Positions 1-8,676 of a DNA stretch of 37,397 bases are shown here, piece after piece. The translations under genes were made by a program, and so were the position numbers. Location: the NCBI GenBank assembly GCA_027335345.1, contig DAHWOF010000220.1, positions 1 through 37,397 of the forward strand. Direction: 5' to 3'. Under the pieces are notes generated by a model, which searched no databases, was not told where the DNA came from, and worked only from the letters and a program-made list of their open reading frames with translations. The stretch's first letter is position 1, and each line of letters begins with the position of its first letter. This DNA comes from Granulicella sp. (GTDB taxonomy: Bacteria; Acidobacteriota; Terriglobia; Terriglobales; Acidobacteriaceae).

Positions 1-987
1 AGCAGGCGCATAACCGTTCTCTACATACCAGGAACAAGCGGCGCGTAATGCTGCCTCCACACTGCCCACCCGTAGCCCCAACTCGCGCTCCGCCTTGGCC
101 GAACTGGCGAACATCTTCTTTCGCCCCATCTTCACCGCCTCCATCGTTGCCCGAGGCTCCTTGCCCAGTAATTTTCCCGTCACCATCTCATCGAAGAACG
201 CAAACAGCATCGCCAACGCATGCGGCGCCTTCATCGTCGGAGACTTCAGCCCTGTTATCTCTGCAAGCCGGTCCAAAATCTGCTTCAGCGTCAGATTCTC
301 TCCACCCAGGATGTACCGCTCCCCCACCCTGCCACGCTCCAGCGCCACCAGGTGAATCCGGGCGACCTCGTCCACATCCACCAGGTTCAATCCTGTATCC
401 ACATACGCGGGAAACCTTCGGTTCAAAAAGTCCACCACGATCCTTCCAGTCGGCGTTGGCTTGCCATCCATCGAGCCGATCGGCGTGGTCGGATTCAGCA
501 CCACAACCTCCTGCCCAGCACTGGCCGCCTCCAGCGCCACCCTCTCAGCCATCCACTTGGAGCGCTTGTAGTGGCCGATCATATCGGGCTCGCTCACCGG
601 CGTTTCTTCATCCACCACCGTGCCATCGGCCTTGAAGCCCATGGTGGCCACGCTGCTGGTATACACCACGCGCCGCACACCCGCCTCTCGCGCCAGCAGC
701 AGCAGGTTCCGTGTCCCCTCGACGTTGGTCTGGTACATCTCGGCCGCGTCCGGGGCCCACAACCGGTAGTCCGCAGCCACATGGATCAGCGCGTCACAAT
801 CGGTGAGCGCATTGGCAAACCCCTTCGGCGCGCGCAGATCCCCTACCACCAACTCCGCACCTTTGGGCAGCCGGGAGGTGTTCGAACTGACCCGGGTCAG
901 CAGCCGCAGCCTGGCCCCTTGCGCCTCCGCCATCTGGGCCACATGCGCTCCCACAAATCCTGTTGCGCCGGTAAGAAATATCCGCAT
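1..987 (-). CDS. hpnA: Hopanoid-associated NAD-dependent sugar epimerase HpnA (3' end cut by window)
   Basis: Extended short-chain dehydrogenase/epimerase. The frame opens at ATG 987 and reads 329 codons to base 1 without a stop, so only the last few residues are missing. The start has an AGGA ribosome site 5 bases upstream. Visible signatures: a Rossmann motif GATGFVG at residues 7-13, VGDL after the second strand, a TSSVAT strand with the catalytic-type Ser, and the YxxxK pair at Tyr140/Lys144 (YKRSK). The C-terminal WYVENGY stretch is typical of HpnA. HpnA proteins accompany squalene-hopene cyclase and HpnH in hopanoid loci; their exact reaction is poorly defined. It lies last on the minus strand after ispH, shc, hpnH and an unknown gene, which supports HpnA over a generic dihydroflavonol-reductase-like epimerase. 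Confidence 0.88.
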   Translation of the reverse strand, partial: MRIFLTGATGFVGAHVAQMAEAQGARLRLLTRVSSNTSRLPKGAELVVGDLRAPKGFANALTDCDALIHVAADYRLWAPDAAEMYQTNVEGTRNLLLLAREAGVRRVVYTSSVATMGFKADGTVVDEETPVSEPDMIGHYKRSKWMAERVALEAASAGQEVVVLNPTTPIGSMDGKPTPTGRIVVDFLNRRFPAYVDTGLNLVDVDEVARIHLVALERGRVGERYILGGENLTLKQILDRLAEITGLKSPTMKAPHALAMLFAFFDEMVTGKLLGKEPRATMEAVKMGRKKMFASSAKAERELGLRVGSVEAALRAACSWYVENGYAPA

Positions 988-1124
988 AGTTTCCTGTAAG
1001 CAGCGCTCGGAGTATCTCTTCCAATCACTCCACCTGGCAAAGAGAGGATCTTTACCGCGCCTGAAGCTATCCCCTCCCCCGGTCGCGTCTTGCTCTTCGC
1101 TTCAGCCGATCCTTCAACCAGCCG

Positions 1125-1583
1125 CTAGTCGAGCGCCTCTGGTTCAATGCGAATGTTCGTCTCACCCGCGGCCTTCTTTTCCCAGTAGTTCTTCACCCAG
1201 GCCTCAAAGGTCTTGCCCGCTGCAGTATCCCGTCCGCTAAACTGCAGGGCTGCCACATCGGCATAGCTAATGGTTACTCGCTTCACGGTTGCGCCCGATC
1301 CCGCCTTCGGAATGATCCTGAACAGCGAATCCGCCAGCGTCGTACCGCTGCGACGGTCATACAAATAGCCCTCCACCGTAGTTCCGTCCTTGCAAGTGAC
1401 CGTCACGTCGCCACGGTAGTCAAAGGCCTTCTCCAGCGCCTCTCGCACCTCCGGCTCGGTCGCCAGCTCTGGAATCCATCCCTCCAGGTTCTCTTTTTCT
1501 CTCCCGGCCACAACCTCCAGATCATCCGCAGCGGCATGCTGCAGTTGTTCAATCTTCAGGTGCTCCTGTTCCGCTGTCGCCAT
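1125..1583 (-). CDS. Unknown 152-aa protein embedded in the hopanoid cluster
   Basis: I do not recognise this family. ATG 1583 is preceded by GGAGAG at good spacing. The protein is acidic and soluble, with no signal peptide or membrane segment. Residues 1-50 look helical (many E, Q, A, L). Residues about 53-112 alternate like a small beta barrel: a VTVTCKDGTTVEGYLYD stretch and a later RVTISYADVAALQF strand. This resembles an Sm/SH3-like fold by eye only. The C-terminus (TFEAWVKNYWEKKAAGE) looks like an amphipathic helix. It sits between hpnH and hpnA in the same direction, with gaps of 217 and 137 bp, so a role linked to hopanoid synthesis or its regulation is possible, but this is inference from position. 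Confidence 0.8.
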   Translation of the reverse strand: MATAEQEHLKIEQLQHAAADDLEVVAGREKENLEGWIPELATEPEVREALEKAFDYRGDVTVTCKDGTTVEGYLYDRRSGTTLADSLFRIIPKAGSGATVKRVTISYADVAALQFSGRDTAAGKTFEAWVKNYWEKKAAGETNIRIEPEALD

Positions 1584-1800
1584 CTTCGCTCTCCGTCTGC
1601 CTCTGGCAGTCTTCTCGACTCCGGTAAAGTGCCGCTCTACGGCGTCACTTAAATCTCGTATCCGGGCACATCCCTGCGGAAGCCAACTGAAAGATCAACT
1701 TTCGGTAAAGAATCCACCCAACGGAATGCTTACCTCGGTTTGCTTCTGCACAGTCTCGTGCGCCCCTTTTCGCGGCATGGGCGCGACCTTCGATAAGCCG

Positions 1801-2961
1801 CTAGTTACCCGCCACGCCGGACATCTCATCCACGGACTCTGAGGTTGTCACCACCACCCGCTCGGCCTTCGGGCCAATCTGCACCAGGGGTCCATGGTTA
1901 GCAACTGGCCACTCGTTCAGCAGTCTCTGCGCATCTTCATCCCGGTACATCGAAGGAAACATATACTTCTTCGCTGTCTCCCAGAATCCCTTCAAAGAAC
2001 TGAAGTTATAATCCACCGCCGATGCCTCGTGGCCAGAGTGCACCATGCAATTGGCGCACTGCGGATTACCGCTTTTGGCTCCATACTTCGCCCACTCCAC
2101 GGTCTCCATCAGCTCCTGAAAGCTGTCCGCATAGCCGTCCTGCAAGAGGTAGCAAGGCTTCTGCCAGCCAAAGATCGAGTAAGTCGGCATACCCCATGGA
2201 GTGCACTCAAAGTCGCGCTTGCCCATCAAGTACTCTGCAAACAGAGGATGCGTATTGAACTGCCAGCTCTTCTTCCGGTTGGAGAGAATGGCGCGAAACA
2301 GCTTGCGCGACCGCGCTTTACCAAGGAAGTGGTTCTGGTCCGGGGCCTTGTCGTAGGTGTAGCCCGGCGAGACCATCATGCTCTCGACTCCGGCAGCCAT
2401 CAACTCATCAAAATGCGCTCGCACCGAGTTGGGATCGGCTCCATCGAACAGCGTTGTATTCGTCGTCACTCGGAATCCAGCCGCCACCGCGGCACGAATT
2501 CCCTCCATCGCAATCTCGTGCCCGCCCTCCCGGCACACGGACATGTCGTGATGTTCTTTCTGTCCATCCACGTGCACCGAAAAACTCAGGTACTTGGAAG
2601 GCTTGAAGAGATGCAGTTTCTCCTTGAGCAACAGCGCATTGGTGCATAGATAGATATACTTCTTCCGTTTCACCAACCCGGCCACAATTTCGGGCATCTG
2701 CGGATGAAGCAGCGGTTCTCCGCCGGGGATGGACACCATCGGTGTACCACACTCCTCCACCGCCCGGAAGCATTCCTCAGGCGTCAACTGCGCCTTCAAA
2801 ATATGCGCTGGATACTGGATCTTCCCACAGCCGGCGCAGGCCAGGTTGCAGCGAAAAAGCGGCTCCAGCATCAGTACCAGCGGATACCGCTTCCGTCCCG
2901 CCAACTTCTGCTTCAGAACATAAGTGGTCACGGTCAACATCTGTGAGATGGGGATACCCAT
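1801..2961 (-). CDS. hpnH: Radical SAM adenosylhopane synthase HpnH
   Basis: HpnH joins the 5'-deoxyadenosyl group of SAM to diploptene/hopene to make adenosylhopane, the first step in building extended C35 hopanoids. The 386-aa protein carries the radical SAM cluster motif CNLACAGC (Cys38, Cys42, Cys45) followed by GKIQYP, as is usual in HpnH, and an SIPGGEPLLHPQ segment for SAM binding around residues 97-108. Further Cys residues toward the C-terminus (PQCANCMVH) match the family. ATG 2961 has AAGGAG 9 bases upstream, which decides the start. It lies directly downstream of the squalene-hopene cyclase gene (151-bp gap), the expected substrate source. The tail after about residue 365 (ESVDEMSGVAGN) is poorly conserved. 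Confidence 0.95.
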   Translation of the reverse strand: MGIPISQMLTVTTYVLKQKLAGRKRYPLVLMLEPLFRCNLACAGCGKIQYPAHILKAQLTPEECFRAVEECGTPMVSIPGGEPLLHPQMPEIVAGLVKRKKYIYLCTNALLLKEKLHLFKPSKYLSFSVHVDGQKEHHDMSVCREGGHEIAMEGIRAAVAAGFRVTTNTTLFDGADPNSVRAHFDELMAAGVESMMVSPGYTYDKAPDQNHFLGKARSRKLFRAILSNRKKSWQFNTHPLFAEYLMGKRDFECTPWGMPTYSIFGWQKPCYLLQDGYADSFQELMETVEWAKYGAKSGNPQCANCMVHSGHEASAVDYNFSSLKGFWETAKKYMFPSMYRDEDAQRLLNEWPVANHGPLVQIGPKAERVVVTTSESVDEMSGVAGN

Positions 2962-3112
2962 GCTGAATCACTCCTTATAGCCGTACTTGCGGCACGCTTT
3001 CACTTCCTTCGACAACCTTCCAATGCTTGCTGCAACCATGACGGCCAAGCTCTCAACTTCCGTCACATCCCTACGCGTTCCCGCCGATCTTCACTGCCCT
3101 GCGCTGCACCTT

Positions 3113-5164
3113 TCAACTTGATTCGCACTCTGCCCGCTCCATCGCCTTGCGGTAGGTCGTCAATGCAAGCAGGGGGAAGTACTGCTTATAGAAGTGGTAA
3201 CCCAGGTAAAACACCTTGGGAAATCCCGTTCCAGTGTAGTAGCTTTCCCCATTTCGTCCCGGCATCAACTCGCTCCAGGAACCATCTTTCTGCTGCCGCT
3301 CAATCAGCCAACGAACTCCCTTGGCCACTGAGTCCGAGCGCGTATCGTTGGCTGCCAACAACCCCAACAGCGCCCATGCCGTCTGGCTGGGTGTTGAAGG
3401 CCCCACACCTCGCTGGCTGGGATCGTCATACGTCCCGGCAGTCTCCCCCCATCCGCCATCGGGGTTCTGCACCATTCGAATCCACTCGGCCGCCTGCTGC
3501 ACCGCCGGCTCCAGATAGCTCACCTCCATCGCCTGCAGTCCGCGCAGCGCCAGAAAGGTGCCATAGAGATAGTTCACGCCCCAGCGACCGAACCACGCTC
3601 CATCCGGCTCTTGCTCCTTCAAGATGAACTGAATCGCCTGCTCGACTCGTTTGTCACGGCGCGTATAGCCATAGCTGGCCAGCATCTCCAGAATGCGGCC
3701 AGTAATGTCCACCGTGGGCGGATCAATCATCGCATTGTGATCCGCAAACGGAATCGACTCGAAGATCTTCTTGGTATTGTCCTTGTCAAAGGACGCCCAG
3801 CCACCGTTCCTGCACTGCATGGCGAAGACCCACTGAATCGCCCTCCGTGTCACCTCATGCTGATAACGCTCGCGCGGGTTGTCCACGGCCTTCAGCGCCA
3901 GCAGCACCTCTCCGGTATCGTCCACATCCGGCTGGTGGTCATTGTTGAAGAAGAAGCACCAGCAACTCGGCTCGGCAACTTTCACGTTGTGTGACCAGTC
4001 ACCCTTGAAACGTATCTCCTTGGAGAGCAGCCAGTCGGCAGCCTTCACCAACCGCGGATCATTCTTCGCAAGTCCTACCTCACCCAGCGTTGAGAGCACC
4101 TGCGCCGTATCCCATACCGGAGAAAAGCAAGGCTGCATCCGGAAGGTAGGAACAGGATAATCCGGCGTACCCTCGGGGCAATCAATTCCCAGGCGCTCAA
4201 ACTCGTCCATGGCGCGAATCAACTGGGGATCATCCTTGGAGTAGCCCAGATACACCAGAGCGACAATCGCATTCAGCATTGCCGGATAGATGGCGCCCAG
4301 GCCATCAGAACGCTCGAAGTGATCCAGAATCCACTGCTCGGCCCTCTTCAGTGCCACCTTCCGCAATGGTCGGATATGCACCCGCTCCGACCAGTGCATC
4401 AACCGGTCGGTGAACAAAAAGAAGTTTCGCCATGAGAACAACCGCTTCCGGTCAAAGCGGAGATGCAGGTTCGCACCTTCGCGGCCACCAACAAACAGCT
4501 CGTCGATTGTCTGCTCTGGAGCCAGCTTCTTGAACGGCTTCTTCGCGTAGATGATCGACAACGGAACCAGAATCGCCCGCGACCAGGCGCTGATCTCATA
4601 GATGTTGAAGTAAAACCACTTCGGAAAAAGGATGATCTCGGGCGGGACCGCCGGCACGGCGTCGTAGTCGTACTGGCCCATGGCGCAGAGATAGATCTTG
4701 GTAAAGGTATTGCACTCCACCACCCCGCCCAACTCCAGCACCTTCTTGCGCGCCTTCGCCATCAGCGGATGATCCGCTTTCCAGCCCATCAACTTCAGCG
4801 CCAAATAGCACTTCACGCCGTAGTTCACATTGCTGGGCCCGCCTGGGTACAGACTCCATCCGCCGTCTTCGTTCTGGTGGCGCAGGATCTCATTTACTGC
4901 GCGCTCCATCCGGCCTCGGTCTCCCGTACCCAGCAGCGTGTGCATGAAGATGTAGTCCGACTCCAGCATGGAATCGGCTTCCAACTCCGCACACCAGTAT
5001 CCAAGCTCGTGCTGCTGGCCCAAAAGCCAGTTGGTCGCAGCTTCAATACCTTCGCTGATCCGCTCTATTGCGAGGTCGATCCGCCCAAATCGCGGCTGCG
5101 CTGTGGTCTGCGGATTGGGTCGTTGTCTACTCATAAACTCATGAGACAAATACAGCTCCTTCAC
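3113..5164 (-). CDS. shc: Squalene-hopene cyclase
   Basis: Converts squalene to hopene/hopanol at the cytoplasmic membrane by acid-initiated polycyclisation. The 683-aa length fits the family. Several QW repeats are visible (QNEDGGW, CRNGGWASF, QEPDGAWFGRWG, QNPDGGWGE, QQKDGSWSE). The protonating acid motif reads DVDDTG at residues 413-418. Characterised bacterial enzymes have DxDDTA here, so the residue after Thr is Gly rather than Ala and is followed by Glu; the three Asp are kept. The frame opens at GTG 5164; ATG 5134 (MSRQRP) is an alternative, and neither has an ideal ribosome site, so the N-terminal ten residues are uncertain. It lies between ispH and hpnH on the same strand. Confidence 0.96.
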   Translation of the reverse strand: MKELYLSHEFMSRQRPNPQTTAQPRFGRIDLAIERISEGIEAATNWLLGQQHELGYWCAELEADSMLESDYIFMHTLLGTGDRGRMERAVNEILRHQNEDGGWSLYPGGPSNVNYGVKCYLALKLMGWKADHPLMAKARKKVLELGGVVECNTFTKIYLCAMGQYDYDAVPAVPPEIILFPKWFYFNIYEISAWSRAILVPLSIIYAKKPFKKLAPEQTIDELFVGGREGANLHLRFDRKRLFSWRNFFLFTDRLMHWSERVHIRPLRKVALKRAEQWILDHFERSDGLGAIYPAMLNAIVALVYLGYSKDDPQLIRAMDEFERLGIDCPEGTPDYPVPTFRMQPCFSPVWDTAQVLSTLGEVGLAKNDPRLVKAADWLLSKEIRFKGDWSHNVKVAEPSCWCFFFNNDHQPDVDDTGEVLLALKAVDNPRERYQHEVTRRAIQWVFAMQCRNGGWASFDKDNTKKIFESIPFADHNAMIDPPTVDITGRILEMLASYGYTRRDKRVEQAIQFILKEQEPDGAWFGRWGVNYLYGTFLALRGLQAMEVSYLEPAVQQAAEWIRMVQNPDGGWGETAGTYDDPSQRGVGPSTPSQTAWALLGLLAANDTRSDSVAKGVRWLIERQQKDGSWSELMPGRNGESYYTGTGFPKVFYLGYHFYKQYFPLLALTTYRKAMERAECESS

Positions 5165-5291
5165 TCATCTCGTCCGCGCGCACCAGAACTGTTTCAGGCG
5201 GGCGCCCGCTATTCGAGGCTCCAACCAAAAGTGCACAGCTAAACACGACGCGGGCTTCTACCCAGCACCCAGCTATTGCCCGTAACCATCC

Positions 5292-6317
5292 TCAAAGAGA
5301 CGCGCCAGGGGCGAGCGTGGGCGCCGACGCAATCGCAGAGACGATCTCCTCGGGCAGCCCGAACCGTACGTTCTCCGGCATCACTTCAACCTCTTCTACA
5401 GAGCCGTATCCCTTGCTCTGCAGATAGGCAATGACCTCCTGCACCAGAATCTCGGGTGCGGATGCGCCTGCCGTAATGGCAACGGTCTCCACACCCTCAA
5501 GCCAAACCGGCTGAATATCATCCGCCTTGTCGATCAGATAGGACTGGGTCCCGATCTTCTGCGAAACTTCCACGAGCCGATTCGAGTTGGAACTGTTCCG
5601 CGATCCCACCACCAGCACCAGATCCGCCTCATGCGCCACATTCTTCACTGCCGACTGGCGATTCTCCGTCGCATAGCAGATGTCCTGAGCATGGGGGCCC
5701 GCAATCTGGGGAAACCTCTTCTTCAGCGCCTCGATCATGTACCGCGCCTCATCGAGCGAAAGCGTTGTCTGGGTCAGGTAGGCGACCTTCTTGGGGTCCT
5801 CCACAACCAACTCCTCAACCTCCTTCACCGTGGAGACCACCTGCGTCACATCCGGAGCTTCCCCCTGTGTCCCCTGAATCTCCTCGTGATCGCGATGCCC
5901 CACCAGCACCAGCGAGTACCCCTGCTTGGCAAACTTGACTGCCTCAAGATGCACCTTGGTAACCAAAGGGCACGTCGCGTCGATCACCTTCAGATGCCGC
6001 TGCCGAGCTCCATCCCTTACGGCCGGGCTCACCCCATGGGCGGAGTAAATCACCCGCGCCCCTTCCGGCACCTCGTCCAGTTCATTGACGAAGATCGCGC
6101 CCTTTTGAGCTAGATCGTTCACCACATAGCTGTTATGTACGATCTCTTTACGCACATAGATCGGCGCTCCAAAGGTATCAAGCGCAATCTGCACTATGTC
6201 AATCGCACGCACAACCCCGGCGCAAAAGCCTCGTGGTTTCAGCAACAGGACTCTTTTGGTGGCAGATTTACCTTGGTTCGCAAAGACGTTCTCGGCAGGC
6301 GCGGTAGGTTGACTCAC
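5292..6317 (-). CDS. ispH: 4-hydroxy-3-methylbut-2-enyl diphosphate reductase IspH
   Basis: Last enzyme of the MEP pathway: a [4Fe-4S] protein that reduces HMBPP to IPP and DMAPP, the precursors of squalene. The 341-aa protein shows all three cluster cysteines in family context: Cys32 in RGFCAGV, Cys116 in DATCPLV and Cys214 in DICYATENRQ. SSNSNRL near residue 242 is the substrate-binding loop. The start is GTG 6317; no good Shine-Dalgarno sequence precedes it, but a TATACT box ends 6 bases upstream, suggesting a leaderless message. The first 20 residues are a non-conserved extension. Its place upstream of shc makes it the precursor-supplying gene of the hopanoid block; whether it is co-transcribed across the 127-bp gap is not shown. 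Confidence 0.96.
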   Translation of the reverse strand: MSQPTAPAENVFANQGKSATKRVLLLKPRGFCAGVVRAIDIVQIALDTFGAPIYVRKEIVHNSYVVNDLAQKGAIFVNELDEVPEGARVIYSAHGVSPAVRDGARQRHLKVIDATCPLVTKVHLEAVKFAKQGYSLVLVGHRDHEEIQGTQGEAPDVTQVVSTVKEVEELVVEDPKKVAYLTQTTLSLDEARYMIEALKKRFPQIAGPHAQDICYATENRQSAVKNVAHEADLVLVVGSRNSSNSNRLVEVSQKIGTQSYLIDKADDIQPVWLEGVETVAITAGASAPEILVQEVIAYLQSKGYGSVEEVEVMPENVRFGLPEEIVSAIASAPTLAPGASL

Positions 6318-6323
6318 CGTTTA

Positions 6324-6329
6324 AGTATA
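6324..6329 (-). promoter_or_regulatory. TATACT -10-like box directly upstream of the ispH GTG
   Basis: TATACT reads on the minus strand and is separated from the ispH GTG start (6317) by only six bases. A transcript initiated at normal distance would begin at or next to the start codon. The region 17 bases upstream has no convincing -35 box, so this is a suggestion rather than a call. Confidence 0.4.
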
Positions 6330-6458
6330 CCTTCTTCACCCCTCCCATGGCGCCGATTTGCCTTCAGTCTCGGGGAAGGAATCAACCCGACGAACTACAC
6401 CCAGACCCTTCTTTTCGCTGGCCCTCGCGGAGACAGCAGGACCGGCTGGCAGTTCTTT

Positions 6459-6490
6459 AACCAGCGACAGCGCCAACCAGCGACAGCGCC
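6459..6490. repeat. Perfect 16-bp tandem duplication
   Basis: AACCAGCGACAGCGCC occurs twice in direct contact (6459-6474 and 6475-6490), in the non-coding stretch between the ispH start and the metallothionein stop codon. It looks like a simple slippage duplication. No function is evident. Confidence 0.9.
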
Positions 6491-6517
6491 TCAGCATGCC
6501 CATGCAGCCAGACAACT

Positions 6518-6679
6518 TCAAGGCCGAGTCATCGAAGCTGCCGAGCAGGCTGGATGCTTGCAGTCACAGCGGATGGAGGCCAAGCCCTTGCTGTCCTCAC
6601 ACATCTGCGAACAGTACTTCTTTCCATCCTGCACCATACAGCCGCACGCCGGATGAGCACACTTTCTTTGCTCAGACAT
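6518..6679 (-). CDS. Small bacterial metallothionein (53 aa)
   Basis: A short cysteine-rich protein that should bind Zn, Cd or Cu ions in the cytoplasm. ATG 6679 has a very strong ribosome site (AAGGAGG, about 8 bases upstream) and the frame ends at TGA 6518. It has eight Cys (7, 12, 14, 23, 27, 38, 40, 45) and two His (9, 42) in 53 residues. The layout CxHPxCxC - YCSxxC - CxCxHPxC is that of the bacterial SmtA/BmtA metallothionein family, which typically has 9-10 Cys, a zinc-finger-like knuckle and a Tyr before the central CxxxC. It stands between recN and ispH on the same strand, with no obvious SmtB-type regulator nearby in the window. It is short enough to be missed by automatic gene calling. 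Confidence 0.88.
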   Translation of the reverse strand: MSEQRKCAHPACGCMVQDGKKYCSQMCEDSKGLASIRCDCKHPACSAASMTRP

Positions 6680-6741
6680 ACGCCTCGCCTCCTTGGCAGA
6701 TGCCCTCTAAGAGAGGCTTCCCCCCAAAAAAGTTGCCTGGA

Positions 6742-6763
6742 ACGCAAGACCTCCCCCTTGCGT
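6742..6763 (-). terminator. Possible weak terminator after recN
   Basis: A perfect 7-bp inverted repeat (ACGCAAG at 6742-6748, CTTGCGT at 6757-6763) with an 8-base loop lies 16 bases past the recN stop. On the minus strand a T6 run follows only after about 13 bases, so it is not a classical intrinsic terminator. Confidence 0.35.
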
Positions 6764-6778
6764 CAGGTAACCCCTTCG

Positions 6779-8482
6779 TCAGACCGCGCGACTGGCCCTC
6801 AGCATCTGCTCCGCGTGCCGCAGACTGGTCTCCGTTAGGCTCGCTCCCGAGAGCATCCGTGCAATCTCCTCCACCCTCTCCTCGGGCGTCATCAGCCGAA
6901 TCTCGGTATGCGTTCTTCCCGCCCGCTCCATCTTCTCAATCAAAAAGTGCTGGTCCGCAAACGCCGCAATCTGAGGAAGATGGGTAATACAGATCACCTG
7001 CTGCGACCGCGATAGCATCTTCAGCTTCTGCCCTACCGCCTCGGCCGCTCGTCCGCCAATCCCTATATCGATCTCGTCAAAGATCAGGGTTCTGGGCAGC
7101 GCCATCTTCCCCCGCCGCAACCCGGCGCCACCGCCCGCCTCTACACTGACCTTCAGAGCCAACATCACCCGGCTCATCTCACCGCCGGAGGCGATCTCCG
7201 TCAGGGGCTTCAAGGGCTCTCCCGGATTGGTCGCAATCCGGTACTCCACTCGGTCCCATCCAGACGCCGTCCACCCCTGTGGATCCTCCCGGCCCGCATC
7301 CACCACGTCCACCTCAAAGCGGGCTCGCATGGCCAGATCGTTGATCTGCCCCTGGGCAACCTTGGCCAGTCTTGCCGCCGCCGCTCTCCTGTCAGCCGTG
7401 AGCCTCCCGGCCGCATCCCTGTACCTCGCGGCAGATGCCGTCAGCTCCCGCTCAAGCTCTGCCAGCCGCGCATCCCGGCTCTCCACCTCTTCCAACTTCG
7501 CTGCCAGATCCTTCGCAAATTCCATGACCTCGGCCAAGGTGCTGCCGTACTTTCTCTTCAATCGCTCCAGCACCGCCAGCCGGTCTTCGATCTCTACCAA
7601 ACGCTCCGGCGAAGCTGACACCCTGCCCGCAAAATCCCGCAACGCCGCGGCAGCATCCTCTACACTCGCCTTGGCGGCGGCCAACTGTTGCGCCGTCTCC
7701 CGGAACGGCTCGTCGAATCGCGCCAGATCCTCCACATGGCGTAGCGCCCTACCCAACAGCGTCTCCACGGATACCTCGGCCTCGTAGAGCAACTCGCGCG
7801 CTGCAGCCGCCGATGTATATAACCGCTCCGAGTTCTCCAGCACTCTCTTTTCAGCCTCCAGGCGCAGATTCTCTTCCGCGTCCTGAACCTCCGCCATGGC
7901 AATCTCCCGGGACTGGAAGCTCCATAGATCCATGAGCCGCAGACGGTCTTGCTCCTGGCCACGCAAGGCCTGGATCTTCTCCTGCCGATCCCTCCATTGC
8001 GCATAGGCCGCCCCCACATCCTCGCTGCTGATCCCCTCAAATCGGTCCAGCAACATCCGCTGTTGTGCCCCATCGAAGGCCACCAGCGTCTCAGACTGGG
8101 CATGCACCAAAGCCAACTCCGGAGCCAGCAACCGCAGCACCCCCACCGTCGCTGGTTGGTTATTCACAAACACCCGACCCTTGCCATTGCCGGAGATCTC
8201 CCTCCGCAGGAGAATTTCATCCCCCTCGGGATCAATCCCGTTAGCCTCCAGAATCTCCTCGGCCCCCGGCGTACTCTCAAAGACGCACCCCAGCACCGCC
8301 CGTTCGGCGCCAAATCGAACCACGTCGCTGGAAGCTTTGCCGCCCAGAAGCAGTGCCAGCGCATCGATCAAAATCGACTTGCCGGCCCCTGTCTCGCCCG
8401 TCAGCAGGTTCAACCCGGGCCCAAAGACCGCCACGGCATGGTCCATCACAGCATAGTTCTCGGCGCGCAGCTCTAACAGCAT
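6779..8482 (-). CDS. recN: DNA repair protein RecN
   Basis: SMC-like ATPase that acts at double-strand breaks in recombination repair. The 567-aa length fits the family. Walker A GETGAGKS is at residues 29-36. A long central helical region rich in Ala, Glu, Leu and Arg (about 150-370) forms the coiled coil. The C-terminal half holds the ABC signature (ASGGEMSRVMLALK) and Walker B (TLIFDEIDIGIGG), the latter characteristic of RecN. ATG 8482 begins a typical MLLELRAENY start. It is transcribed divergently from the tol genes across a 194-bp gap that contains a GAATCT/AGATTC hairpin (8617-8632), and it is followed by the metallothionein gene on the same strand. Confidence 0.97.
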   Translation of the reverse strand: MLLELRAENYAVMDHAVAVFGPGLNLLTGETGAGKSILIDALALLLGGKASSDVVRFGAERAVLGCVFESTPGAEEILEANGIDPEGDEILLRREISGNGKGRVFVNNQPATVGVLRLLAPELALVHAQSETLVAFDGAQQRMLLDRFEGISSEDVGAAYAQWRDRQEKIQALRGQEQDRLRLMDLWSFQSREIAMAEVQDAEENLRLEAEKRVLENSERLYTSAAAARELLYEAEVSVETLLGRALRHVEDLARFDEPFRETAQQLAAAKASVEDAAAALRDFAGRVSASPERLVEIEDRLAVLERLKRKYGSTLAEVMEFAKDLAAKLEEVESRDARLAELERELTASAARYRDAAGRLTADRRAAAARLAKVAQGQINDLAMRARFEVDVVDAGREDPQGWTASGWDRVEYRIATNPGEPLKPLTEIASGGEMSRVMLALKVSVEAGGGAGLRRGKMALPRTLIFDEIDIGIGGRAAEAVGQKLKMLSRSQQVICITHLPQIAAFADQHFLIEKMERAGRTHTEIRLMTPEERVEEIARMLSGASLTETSLRHAEQMLRASRAV

Positions 8483-8676
8483 GTTTGGTCTCTTTCACGC
8501 AAGAGCATAGCAGGAGCCGTCGCCCTCCATACGCCGGTTTCAGAAACTTTTGCGGCGCCAGGGGAATGGTGCAATTCGGTTCGTATCCTTTGCGTCCCTA
8601 ATATATCGTAGGGCGAGAATCTTTTTAGATTCCTCTTTCCTCACTTCATGGCCAATTACACTGAGTATTGACGCCT

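Noticed and set aside
1760-1784. GCGCCC/GGGCGC hairpin as a terminator of hpnH
   Set aside because: The stem is perfect but no T run follows on the minus strand, and the same-direction genes continue downstream.
6336-6521. 61-codon frame on the minus strand starting with TTG overlapping the metallothionein stop
   Set aside because: No ribosome site of its own, contains the 16-bp duplication, and the composition is not convincing.
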